Shown piece by piece: positions 1-6,523 of a stretch of DNA of 6,987 nucleotides. Origin of the DNA: Actinomycetota bacterium (lineage in GTDB: Bacteria > Actinomycetota > UBA4738 > HRBIN12); assembly GCA_005883885.1 (NCBI GenBank), contig VAYF01000156.1, positions 1 to 6,987 of the forward strand, read 5' to 3'. Below the pieces are notes generated by a model that was not told the DNA's origin, made no database searches, and worked only from the letters and a program-made list of their open reading frames with translations. The position numbers and the translations under genes were made by a program. How positions within the stretch are numbered: the first letter of the stretch is position 1; each line of letters begins with the position of its first letter.

Positions 1-585
1 CTCGCCGGTCCGCTCACGGTGGCGGAGAGCTGCCACGATCCCGATCGTCGCGTGCAGACCGGCCATCACATCCACGAGCGCCACGCCGACCTTGCGGGGC
101 TCGCCCTCGGGATCGCCCGTGACGCTCATCAGGCCTCCGACCGCCTGCGCGAGGAAGTCGTAGCCGGGGACCTCGCCGCGGCCGATCCCCAGGATGCTGC
201 AGTACACGACGGCGGCGTTCGTCGCCCGGACCGCCGGCTCGTCCAGGCCGTAGCGCCTCATCACGCCGGGCCGGAAGTTCTCGATCACGACGTCGGCACG
301 CCGAGCGAGCTCCTTCGCGGCGTCCAGGTCCGTCGGATCCTTGAGGTCGAGGGTCACGCTCCGCTTGTTCCGGTTCAGCCCCAGGTAGTAGCTGGACCCA
401 CCGTCCGGTGACCAGGGCGGGCCCCACGCGCGCGTGTCGTCGCCGCCGTCCGGGTGCTCCACCTTGACGACCTCGGCGCCCAGGTCGCCCAGGATCATCG
501 TCGCGAGCGGGCCGGCAAGGACGCGCGAGAAGTCGGCGACGAGGACGCCGTCGAGCGAGCCCGGTGGCCGCACGTCGTCAGGCAC
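1..585 (-). CDS. CaiB/BaiF family III CoA-transferase (partial, C-terminus beyond left edge)
   Basis: This is the N-terminal 195 residues of a family III CoA-transferase, an enzyme that moves CoA between carboxylic acids through an aspartyl-CoA anhydride intermediate. It reads from GTG at 585 to the window edge without a stop. Early in the protein is DFSRVLAGPLATMILGDLGA, followed by EVVKVEHPDGGD, the family's CoA-binding opening. Later come LNRNKRSVTLDLK and DVVIENFRPGVMRRYGL, both typical of the family. The stretch KVGVALVDVMAGLHATIGI puts Asp172 where formyl-CoA transferase has its catalytic Asp169. Full-length members are about 390-400 residues, so roughly half is missing, which is an edge effect and not a broken gene. 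GTG 585 is chosen because a TACAGT hexamer lies exactly 7 nt upstream and homologues begin just before this DFSR block. A longer in-frame GTG exists at 615. The substrate cannot be told. The gene diverges from the ETF operon, which suggests a shared acyl-CoA pathway. Confidence 0.93.
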   Translation of the reverse strand, partial: MPDDVRPPGSLDGVLVADFSRVLAGPLATMILGDLGAEVVKVEHPDGGDDTRAWGPPWSPDGGSSYYLGLNRNKRSVTLDLKDPTDLDAAKELARRADVVIENFRPGVMRRYGLDEPAVRATNAAVVYCSILGIGRGEVPGYDFLAQAVGGLMSVTGDPEGEPRKVGVALVDVMAGLHATIGIVAALRHRERTGE

Positions 586-592
586 GACCCAG

Positions 593-598
593 ACTGTA
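593..598 (-). promoter_or_regulatory. -10 hexamer TACAGT for the CoA-transferase (leaderless-type)
   Basis: On the minus strand TACAGT is followed by 7 nt (CTGGGTC) and then the GTG start at 585. This TANNNT to start spacing places the transcription start at or next to the start codon, as in leaderless actinobacterial mRNAs. There is no Shine-Dalgarno sequence and no convincing -35 box. The same 7-nt spacing occurs at two other genes in the window. Confidence 0.55.
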
Positions 599-628
599 TC
601 CGCGCGCTCGTCCACGGAGCCTGCCCGG

Positions 629-634
629 TAGGCT
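629..634 (+). promoter_or_regulatory. -10 hexamer TAGGCT for the etfBA-etfD operon (leaderless-type)
   Basis: TAGGCT is followed by 7 nt (GCCCACG) and the ATG at 642. No purine-rich ribosome-binding site precedes the ATG and no TTGACA-like -35 box is visible. The hexamer fits TANNNT less well than the other two cases but has identical spacing. It lies about 36 bp from the opposing -10 at 593-598, so polymerases at the two promoters would probably compete or share one regulator. Confidence 0.45.
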
Positions 635-641
635 GCCCACG

Positions 642-1394
642 ATGAACGTCGTCGTGTGCGCGAAGCTCGTGCCCACCGGGACGCCGACCCTGGGTCCGGA
701 CCACCTCGTGGTCCGGAGCGGCGTCGACGGGACGCTCGACCCGGGCGACGAGTACGGCCTGGAGCTCGCTTTGCAGCTCACGGAACAGCACGGCGGGGAC
801 GTGACGGTCGTGTCGATGGGACCCGACGAGGCCGGGCAGGCCCTCCAGCGCGCGCTGGCGATGGGCGCGAGCCGTGGCGTGCTCGTGAGCGATCCATCGC
901 TCCGCGGCGCCGATGCGCTGGTCACCGCACGCGTCCTCGCCGCCGCGATCGCGACCACCGCGTTCGACCTCGTCGTCGCCGGCGTCGAGTCGACCGATGG
1001 GTACACCGGCACGGTGCCGGTGACCGTCGCCGAGTTGCTCGGGATCGCGAGCGTCACCGCCGTCCGGCGACTCGAGCCTTCGGATACCGGCGCCCGCATC
1101 GAGCGGATGACCGAGCGGGGCTACGACGTCTACGAATGCCCGCTGCCGGCCGTCGTGACCGTTACCGCCGGCGCCGTGGAGCCGCGCTACCCGAGCCTGA
1201 AAGGCATCATGCAGGCGAAACAGAAGCCGGTCGACCGGCCCAGCCTCCAGGACCTCGGGGTGTCGGACACGACGGTTACCCAGATCGTCACCGCGGTGAC
1301 GGACACGCCGACCAAGGCCGGCGGCGAGATCGTGCAAGGTGACGAGGCCGTCGGCCGCATCGCCGATCTCCTCGCCGAGGCGAAGGCGATCTGA
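642..1394 (+). CDS. etfB: Electron transfer flavoprotein beta subunit (FixA/EtfB)
   Basis: This is the beta subunit of the ETF heterodimer, a soluble carrier that takes electrons from acyl-CoA dehydrogenases and related flavoenzymes. The 250-residue length is normal for the family. It opens with MNVVVCAKLVPTGTPTL, the typical first strand of the Rossmann-like ETF fold. GVESTDGYTGTVP at residues 114-126 is the nucleotide-binding loop (AMP in canonical ETFs, FAD in bifurcating ones). LPAVVTVTAG followed by EPRYPSLKGIMQAKQKP (168-196) matches the EtfB family signature and the region that docks onto partner dehydrogenases. The start at ATG 642 gives the expected N-terminus and has a -10 hexamer 7 nt upstream; the frame is open further upstream to 564, but that extension is Arg/Pro-rich and not homologous. 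etfA begins 3 nt after the stop. Whether this is a canonical or electron-bifurcating ETF is not settled by the sequence, but the downstream EtfD favours a beta-oxidation role. Confidence 0.96.
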   Translation: MNVVVCAKLVPTGTPTLGPDHLVVRSGVDGTLDPGDEYGLELALQLTEQHGGDVTVVSMGPDEAGQALQRALAMGASRGVLVSDPSLRGADALVTARVLAAAIATTAFDLVVAGVESTDGYTGTVPVTVAELLGIASVTAVRRLEPSDTGARIERMTERGYDVYECPLPAVVTVTAGAVEPRYPSLKGIMQAKQKPVDRPSLQDLGVSDTTVTQIVTAVTDTPTKAGGEIVQGDEAVGRIADLLAEAKAI

Positions 1395-1397
1395 ACC

Positions 1398-2360
1398 GTG
1401 GCCCGGGCATGGGTGTACGCGGAGGTCACGCCGGATGGCCCCCACCCGGCCGCGCTCGAGCTGCTGACCCATGCCCGCTCGTTCGACGAAGCACCGGCGG
1501 CGATCGCGCTGGGTCCCGGCGCGACGGCGGCGGCGACCGAGCTCGGAGCGTACGGCGCCGCCTCCGTGTACGCCTCCGACGATCCCGTCTTCGCGGAGCA
1601 TCCGGGACGGCCGGCCGCCCACGTGTTGGCGGGTCTGATCGAAGACGAGCCGACCGAGGTCGTGCTGTTCGCGCAGACCTACGACTCACGTGACGTCGCC
1701 GGGCGGCTCCAGGGCTGCACCGGGTCGGCCCTCATGGGCAACGCTACGAGCATCACGGATCCGCGCCACGCGCGCGCGGAGATCTTCGGCGGCACGAAGA
1801 TCGTCGACGTCGAGCTCGCGGGACCGGCCCCGACGCTGATCCTGCTGCGGCCGAAGAGCATCGTCGCCGAACCGACCGGGGGGATCGCACGGGTCGTGCC
1901 ACTGGAAGCCGATGTGCTGGAGGAGGTCCGAGGGGCTCGGATCGTCGAGCGCCACGAAGAGGCGACGAGCGGGCCCCGGCTCGAAGACGCGAAGGTCGTG
2001 CTGGCCGGAGGGCGAGGGCTGGGTGGGCCGGACGCGTTCGCGATCCTCGACGAGCTGGCGAACGAGATCGGCGGCGCGGCCGTCGGCGCCTCCCGCGCGG
2101 CCGTCGATGCCGGGTGGGTCCCGTACAGCTACCAGATCGGACAGACGGGCAAGACGGTCAAGCCCGAGGTCTACCTCGCCGCCGGGATCAGCGGCGCGCT
2201 GCAGCACATCGTGGGGATGAAGGGCGCGAAGCGGATCGTCGCGATCAACAAGGACGCGGACGCTCCGCTCCTCGCCATGGCCGACCTGGGCGTGGTGGGC
2301 GATCTGTTCCAGGTGCTCCCCGCCCTCATGGAGGAGATCCGCCGACGCAAAGGCTCCTGA
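1398..2360 (+). CDS. etfA: Electron transfer flavoprotein alpha subunit (FixB/EtfA)
   Basis: This is the alpha subunit of ETF, which carries the redox-active FAD. It has 320 residues, the usual length. The N-terminal half (about 1-190) is the ETF alpha/beta domain, starting ARAWVYAEVTPDGPHPAALE. The C-terminal half is the FAD domain: GGRGLGGPDAF, GASRAAVDAGWVP, QIGQTGKTVKPEVY, then YLAAGISGALQHIVGMKGAK (259-278) and AINKDADAPL, which together match the EtfA FAD-binding signature. The start is GTG at 1398, 3 nt after the etfB stop. No ATG is available there and no clear Shine-Dalgarno is present, so translation is probably coupled to etfB. The 3' end encodes MEEIRRRKGS, and the downstream reading frame overlaps or abuts its TGA. 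It should form a 1:1 heterodimer with the product of the gene upstream. Confidence 0.97.
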   Translation: MARAWVYAEVTPDGPHPAALELLTHARSFDEAPAAIALGPGATAAATELGAYGAASVYASDDPVFAEHPGRPAAHVLAGLIEDEPTEVVLFAQTYDSRDVAGRLQGCTGSALMGNATSITDPRHARAEIFGGTKIVDVELAGPAPTLILLRPKSIVAEPTGGIARVVPLEADVLEEVRGARIVERHEEATSGPRLEDAKVVLAGGRGLGGPDAFAILDELANEIGGAAVGASRAAVDAGWVPYSYQIGQTGKTVKPEVYLAAGISGALQHIVGMKGAKRIVAINKDADAPLLAMADLGVVGDLFQVLPALMEEIRRRKGS

Positions 2361-4342
2361 GCGCCCTCGCCCTCGCGGTCGTCCTGACCGTGGCGGTCAC
2401 CCTGTTCTGGAGGCATGCCCGCGCGCGGCTCGAGGTCCTGCGCGCGGCGCGGCCTTCCTCGCGTTCGGATCGACCGGGGGCGCGGGCACGCCGCGAGCTC
2501 TCCCACGTGCTGGGGCAGCGCAAGCTCTTCCAGAAGGCCGCCCCGGGCGTGATGCACGCGTTCATCTTCTGGGGATTCCTCGTCCTGTTGCCGACGATCG
2601 TCGAGGCGATGCTCGCGGCGATCGACCGCCGTTGGACGCTCCCCTACCTCGGGCACGTGGCCTGGTTCGCGTTCCTCCAGGATCTCTTCGCGACCCTCGT
2701 TGTCGTCGGGGTCGCGATCGGGTTCGCGATACGGAAGATCCAACGGCCGGACCGGTTCCGCGGCTCGCACATGGAGGAGGCGGACCGGATCCTCCTCACG
2801 ATCCTCGGGATCGTCACGACGTTGTTGCTGTGGAACGCGAGCCGGATCGCGCTGGGGATCGCGGGGCATCCCGCCGGGGCACCGATCGCCGATGCGCTCT
2901 CCGCGCTGTTCGGGGGCGGCCGAGGGACACAGGTCGCCGAGCGCGTGCTGGTGTGGTCGCACCTGCTCCTCGTCCTGGGGTTCCTCACCTACCTGCCGCG
3001 GTCGAAGCATCTGCACATCATCACGGCGGCTCCCAATGTCTACCTGGCGACGAACCACCCCCGCGGCTACCTCGAGCCGCTCCGGATCGACCTGGAGACG
3101 ACGGACGCAGACGTGCGGCTCGGCGCGTCGGTCGCGACCGACCTCTCGCGCAAACAGGTGCTGGATCTGTTCTCGTGCACGGAATGTGGCCGCTGCCAGG
3201 AGGTCTGCCCGGCGTGGAACACGGGCAAGGCGCTGTCGCCGAAGCTGCTGATCATGGATCTCCGCGACCAGGTGGCGAAGGAGGCCCCGCTCATCACCGC
3301 GGGCGCCGCGGGCATCGTCGAGCTGCAGCCGCTCGTCCCGAACGCGGTCGCCGACCAGGTGGTCTGGGACTGCGTGACCTGCGGCGCCTGCGTTCGCGAA
3401 TGTCCGGTCGACATCGAGCACATCGACACGATCATCGATCTCCGTCGGAACCTCGTGATGGCGGAGTCGCGCTTCCCGCGCGAGGCCGAGGCGAGGCTTC
3501 GAGGGGTCGAGACGTACGAGAACCCGTGGGGGCAGCCGGCGAGCGCTCGCACGGACTGGACCGCCTCCGTCGAGGACATCCGCGTCCTGCAACCCGGCGA
3601 TCCGCCGCCCGAGGTCCTGTTCTGGGTGGGGTGCGCGGGTGCCTTCGACGAGCGGGCTCAGAAGACCACCAGGAGCATCGCCCGGCTCCTCGCCGCCGCC
3701 GGCATCGACTTCGCGATCCTCGGACCCCGTGAGCGATGCACGGGCGATCCGGCACGCCGGATGGGCCACGAGTACCTCTTCCAGATGTTGGCCGAGGCGA
3801 ACGTCGAGACCCTGAACGGCGCGGGGGTGACCAAGGTCGTCGCGAGCTGCGCGCATTGCTTCAACACGCTCGCGAACGAGTACCCCGACTACGGCGGAAC
3901 GTACGAGGTCGTGCATCACACCGAGCTGCTGTCGGCGCTGGTCGCCGAAGGCCGGCTCCGCCCGGACCCGGCCGGCGGACGAGGATCCGTCACGTACCAC
4001 GACGCGTGCTACCTGGGCCGGCACAACGGGCGCTACGACGCCCCCCGTGACGTGCTCCGGGCCGCCGGCGCCGCAGCGGTCGAGATGCCCCGGCGCCGTG
4101 AGCGGTCGTTCTGCTGCGGCGCCGGCGGCGCCCGCATGTGGATGGAGGAGACGGAGGGCACGCGCATCAACGACACACGCTTCGCCGAGGCCGAGGCGAC
4201 CGGTGCGGAGACGGTCGCGACCGCGTGTCCGTACTGCTTCGTCATGCTGGACGACGCCGCCAAGGCGAAGGGATCCGCGGTCCGGGTGGCGGACGTCGCG
4301 ACCCTGCTCGCCGAGTCCACGCTCGCCGAGCCGGACGGCTGA
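2357..4342 (+). CDS. etfD: EtfD-like membrane Fe-S oxidoreductase (ETF:menaquinone oxidoreductase)
   Basis: This is probably the membrane enzyme that takes electrons from EtfBA and reduces menaquinone, the role reported for mycobacterial EtfD (Rv0338c). Counting from CTG 2357 it has 661 residues. There are about five membrane helices at 2-18, 66-90, 103-124, 145-165 and 197-214, a NarI/b-heme-like region with candidate heme ligands His67 and His202. Then come two 4Fe-4S motifs, CTECGRCQEVCP (274-285) and CVTCGACVRECP (339-350). Two CCG domains follow: Cys426, Cys461 (in RCTGDPARR), Cys498/501, and Cys551, Cys586-587, Cys624/627. The start is uncertain. The only ATG/GTG/TTG start near the etfA end is GTG 2390, which would cut away most of the first helix. 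The hydrophobic frame LLSALALAVVLT continues upstream of it, so I place the start at CTG 2357, overlapping the etfA stop as CTGA. ACG 2345, 8 nt after GGAGGAG, is another possibility. Family assignment is firm; the partner is inferred from the operon. Confidence 0.9.
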   Translation: MSALALAVVLTVAVTLFWRHARARLEVLRAARPSSRSDRPGARARRELSHVLGQRKLFQKAAPGVMHAFIFWGFLVLLPTIVEAMLAAIDRRWTLPYLGHVAWFAFLQDLFATLVVVGVAIGFAIRKIQRPDRFRGSHMEEADRILLTILGIVTTLLLWNASRIALGIAGHPAGAPIADALSALFGGGRGTQVAERVLVWSHLLLVLGFLTYLPRSKHLHIITAAPNVYLATNHPRGYLEPLRIDLETTDADVRLGASVATDLSRKQVLDLFSCTECGRCQEVCPAWNTGKALSPKLLIMDLRDQVAKEAPLITAGAAGIVELQPLVPNAVADQVVWDCVTCGACVRECPVDIEHIDTIIDLRRNLVMAESRFPREAEARLRGVETYENPWGQPASARTDWTASVEDIRVLQPGDPPPEVLFWVGCAGAFDERAQKTTRSIARLLAAAGIDFAILGPRERCTGDPARRMGHEYLFQMLAEANVETLNGAGVTKVVASCAHCFNTLANEYPDYGGTYEVVHHTELLSALVAEGRLRPDPAGGRGSVTYHDACYLGRHNGRYDAPRDVLRAAGAAAVEMPRRRERSFCCGAGGARMWMEETEGTRINDTRFAEAEATGAETVATACPYCFVMLDDAAKAKGSAVRVADVATLLAESTLAEPDG

Positions 4343-4349
4343 CCCGCAC

Positions 4350-4355
4350 TACACT
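4350..4355 (+). promoter_or_regulatory. -10 hexamer TACACT for the amidotransferase/C26-GrpB pair (leaderless-type)
   Basis: The 20-nt gap after the etfD stop contains TACACT followed by 7 nt (CGCCCGG) and ATG 4363. There is no Shine-Dalgarno sequence. This suggests that the pair has its own promoter even though it lies directly behind the ETF operon. The motif TACACTCGCCCG recurs almost unchanged as TACGCTCGCCCG at 6593-6604. Confidence 0.55.
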
Positions 4356-4362
4356 CGCCCGG

Positions 4363-5082
4363 ATGGAACCGATCCTCCTCGTCCGTTGCGACGCGTTCGA
4401 AACCTACGGCGTTGCCCCATCCGCCCTCGCGGCGGCCGGCGCGACGACCCGGATCTGGGACGCGGTGGACCCTGCCGCGGAACGACCCGACCTCGCCGAT
4501 GCATCGGGCGTCGTCCTCTTCGGAAGCACCTCTAACGTGGAGCACGCCGATGAACGACCGTTCATCAAGGAGGTCGCGGACCTCACGCACGAGGCGGTCG
4601 AACGCGGCGTGCCGTTCCTCGGTCTGTGCTTCGGCGCACAGATCCTCGCGTGGGCGCTCGGCGCGGACGTGATCAAGGCTCGGGTCCGCGAGCTCGGCTT
4701 CGAACCGATCCGCGCGCTCCCGGCGGCGGCCGACGACCCCGTGCTCAGCCACTACGGCGACGGCGACCCGGTGTTCCACTGGCACGAAGACACGTTCGAG
4801 CTCCCCGAGGGCGCGACCCTCCTGGCCACGAGCGACGGGGTGCCGAACCAGGCCTACCGGGTCGGCGAGACGGCGTGGGCGACCCAGTTCCACGCGGAGG
4901 TCGACGCCGCCGAAGCCGAGATGTGGGTCACGGAAGCGAGCGCCGAACAGGACCTGGAACAGACGTGGGGTAAGTCTCCGGCGCGGGTGCGTGAGGAGAT
5001 CGGGCTCCACATGGCCGGGCACGAGCGCCGCGGTCGCGAGACGTTCCGCCGGTTCGTCGAGGTCGCGCGGCAACGGTCATGA
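4363..5082 (+). CDS. Class I glutamine amidotransferase-like protein (GMP synthase-type GATase domain)
   Basis: This is a stand-alone class I glutamine amidotransferase domain of 239 residues. The fold normally releases ammonia from glutamine or cleaves gamma-glutamyl amides. The nucleophile elbow GLCFGAQILA carries Cys89. FHAEVDAAEAEMW carries His177 and Glu179, which completes the Cys-His-Glu triad. HWHEDTFELPEGATLLA (139-155) and QAYRVGETAWATQFH are typical of the GuaA-like stand-alone GATase group. GVVLFGSTSNVEHADE (about 50-65) is the usual loop before the elbow. No synthetase domain is attached and none is encoded next door, so either the acceptor enzyme is elsewhere or the protein acts as a hydrolase. 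The start ATG 4363 gives the family N-terminus and has a -10 hexamer 7 nt upstream; the frame is open further back inside etfD, but that part is not homologous. The stop overlaps the next gene's ATG, so the two are co-translated. The substrate is unknown. Confidence 0.9.
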   Translation: MEPILLVRCDAFETYGVAPSALAAAGATTRIWDAVDPAAERPDLADASGVVLFGSTSNVEHADERPFIKEVADLTHEAVERGVPFLGLCFGAQILAWALGADVIKARVRELGFEPIRALPAAADDPVLSHYGDGDPVFHWHEDTFELPEGATLLATSDGVPNQAYRVGETAWATQFHAEVDAAEAEMWVTEASAEQDLEQTWGKSPARVREEIGLHMAGHERRGRETFRRFVEVARQRS

Positions 5083-6380
5083 GCTACCGCCCGCTCGTCG
5101 CGGTCGTCGCCTACCACCTGGGGGACGATCGGGTCGCCCGCTGGCCCCACGGCGGGTACGGCGTCCCCGGTCCCTACCTCGAGTGCCTGCGCCGCGCCGG
5201 AGCCAGGACGGCGATCGTGTCCCCGGGCGAGGACGGCCCCCCCGAGGAGCTCCTCGAACCCTTCGATGGGCTCCTCCTCGTGGGCGGCGGCGACATCGAT
5301 CCGGCCCGATACGGCGGCGATGCCCGCGACGGCCATCTCTACGGGGTCGAGCCCGATCGCGACGAGCTGGAGATCCAGCTGCTCCTGGAGGCCGACCGGA
5401 TACGCCTGCCCGCCCTCTGCATCTGTCGCGGGATGCAGGTCATGAACGTCGCGTTCGGCGGCACGCTCTACCCCAACCTGCCGGACGTGCCGGGGATGAT
5501 CGAGCACGGCGTTCCCGTCCTCGACACGCAGTCGCTGCACGACGTGGAGGTCGAGCACGCGAGCCGCCTGTTCGCGACGACCAAGGTCTCGACGCTCGCG
5601 GCGACCTCGCACCATCATCAGGGGGTGCACCGCGTCGGGGACGGATTGCTCGCATCCGGCCGGACCTCTGACGGACTCGTGGAAGCGATCGAACGCGACC
5701 ACGATCTGGACGTCGACTTCGATCGGTGGATGGTCGGCGTGCAGTGGCACCCGGAGGACACGGCGAGCGACGACCCCGCCCAGCAGGCTCTCTTCGACGG
5801 GCTCGCCCTCCTGGCGAGGGTCCGAGGCTCGAAGGCCGAGCATCACGGCATCGGCCGAACGCGCGCGTACGCGATCGCGGAACCGGACCCGGCGTGGCCC
5901 GGGCGGTTCGAGGAAGAGGCCGCGCGACTCCAGGTTGCTCTGGGAGCTCAGGTCGTGCGGATCGAACACATCGGCTCGACCTCGGTCCCCGGGCTCGCGG
6001 CCAAGCCCATCGTCGACATCTCCGTCGGGCTCGTCTCGATGGAGCCGCGAGGTGGGTACGTCCCCGCGTTGGTCGATCTGGGGTATCGAACGGTGCTGGA
6101 TCCCACCGACCCCGACCACGAGTTCGCCAGTCGCGACCTGGCCGGCGAGCGGCGCTTCAACGTGCATCTCTGCCTGGCAGGGAGCCGGTTCGAACGCAGG
6201 CACCTCGCCTTCAGGGACTGGCTCCGAACGCATCCCGGGGACGCCGCCGCCTACGGGAAGCTCAAGCGCGAGCTCGCGGCAACGCATCCGAACGATGTCC
6301 ATACCTACACCGACGGGAAGACCGGGTTCATCCGCGCGATCGAAGCCCAGGCGCTCGCCGCGGCGTCGAGGGCGGTCTGA
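5079..6380 (+). CDS. Fusion: PuuD-like peptidase C26 amidohydrolase + C-terminal GrpB/UPF0157 domain
   Basis: This is a two-domain protein of 433 residues in one uninterrupted frame. Residues 1 to about 248 form a gamma-glutamyl-hydrolase-type class I amidotransferase domain of the PuuD/C26 group. It has GGGDIDPARYGG (69-80), nucleophile Cys116 in ICRGMQVMN, the SHHHQGVHRVG loop (177-187), and His224 and Glu226 in GVQWHPED. PuuD itself cleaves gamma-glutamyl-GABA. After a short linker (248-261), residues 262-433 form a GrpB domain: AIAEPDPAWPGRFEEEA, EHIGSTSVPGLAAKPIVDI (296-314), FNVHLCL with His363, FRDWLRTHPGDAAAY, then KLKRELA. GrpB belongs to the nucleotidyltransferase superfamily and its activity is poorly defined. 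It is known as a C-terminal extension of some actinobacterial dephospho-CoA kinases. Fusion to a C26 domain is unusual as far as I know. ATG 5079 overlaps the previous stop (ATGA), which fixes the start. A joint function with the upstream GATase is an inference. Confidence 0.9.
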   Translation: MSYRPLVAVVAYHLGDDRVARWPHGGYGVPGPYLECLRRAGARTAIVSPGEDGPPEELLEPFDGLLLVGGGDIDPARYGGDARDGHLYGVEPDRDELEIQLLLEADRIRLPALCICRGMQVMNVAFGGTLYPNLPDVPGMIEHGVPVLDTQSLHDVEVEHASRLFATTKVSTLAATSHHHQGVHRVGDGLLASGRTSDGLVEAIERDHDLDVDFDRWMVGVQWHPEDTASDDPAQQALFDGLALLARVRGSKAEHHGIGRTRAYAIAEPDPAWPGRFEEEAARLQVALGAQVVRIEHIGSTSVPGLAAKPIVDISVGLVSMEPRGGYVPALVDLGYRTVLDPTDPDHEFASRDLAGERRFNVHLCLAGSRFERRHLAFRDWLRTHPGDAAAYGKLKRELAATHPNDVHTYTDGKTGFIRAIEAQALAAASRAV

Positions 6381-6523
6381 AGGGTCGAGGGGAGGACTAG
6401 TCAGTTCGGCCCGATACCTGGATAATCCCGCCATCGCAGGGGGCGGCGGTCCGGACGGATCACGGCTCCGCGGCATGGGAGGGCAGGGATCTACGGTCGA
6501 GCGCGCTCACTGGCGGATGATCT

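Noticed and set aside
495..1622. Antisense frame of 375 codons spanning the divergent intergenic region, etfB and part of etfA
   Set aside because: It crosses the promoter region and overlaps the real CoA-transferase start in another frame. The protein is Arg/Gly-rich and matches nothing.
2114..2356. Upstream extension of the etfD frame to GTG 2114 inside etfA
   Set aside because: It would overlap etfA by about 245 bp. The extension is Arg/Gly/Asp-rich and lies opposite the conserved FAD signature of etfA in the true frame.
3737..3739. Loss of a cluster ligand in the first CCG domain read as damage to the gene
   Set aside because: The surrounding motif is intact and the frame is open. I recall Thr at the next position in EtfD-like relatives, so it is more likely a family feature than decay.
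2171..4024. Long open antisense frame (617 codons) opposite etfD
   Set aside because: Its product is Arg/Pro/Glu-rich without recognisable motifs. It follows from strong G/C third-position bias in the sense gene, which has full Fe-S and CCG motifs.
6428..6446. Small inverted repeat CCGCC/GGCGG as a terminator after the C26-GrpB gene
   Set aside because: It has only 5 bp, a large loop and no T-run. Such repeats are common by chance in GC-rich DNA.
4854..6476. Long open antisense frame (540 codons) opposite the C26-GrpB fusion
   Set aside because: It has no family motifs and low-complexity composition, and it lies opposite a gene with two clearly recognisable domains. It is a shadow of high-GC codon use.
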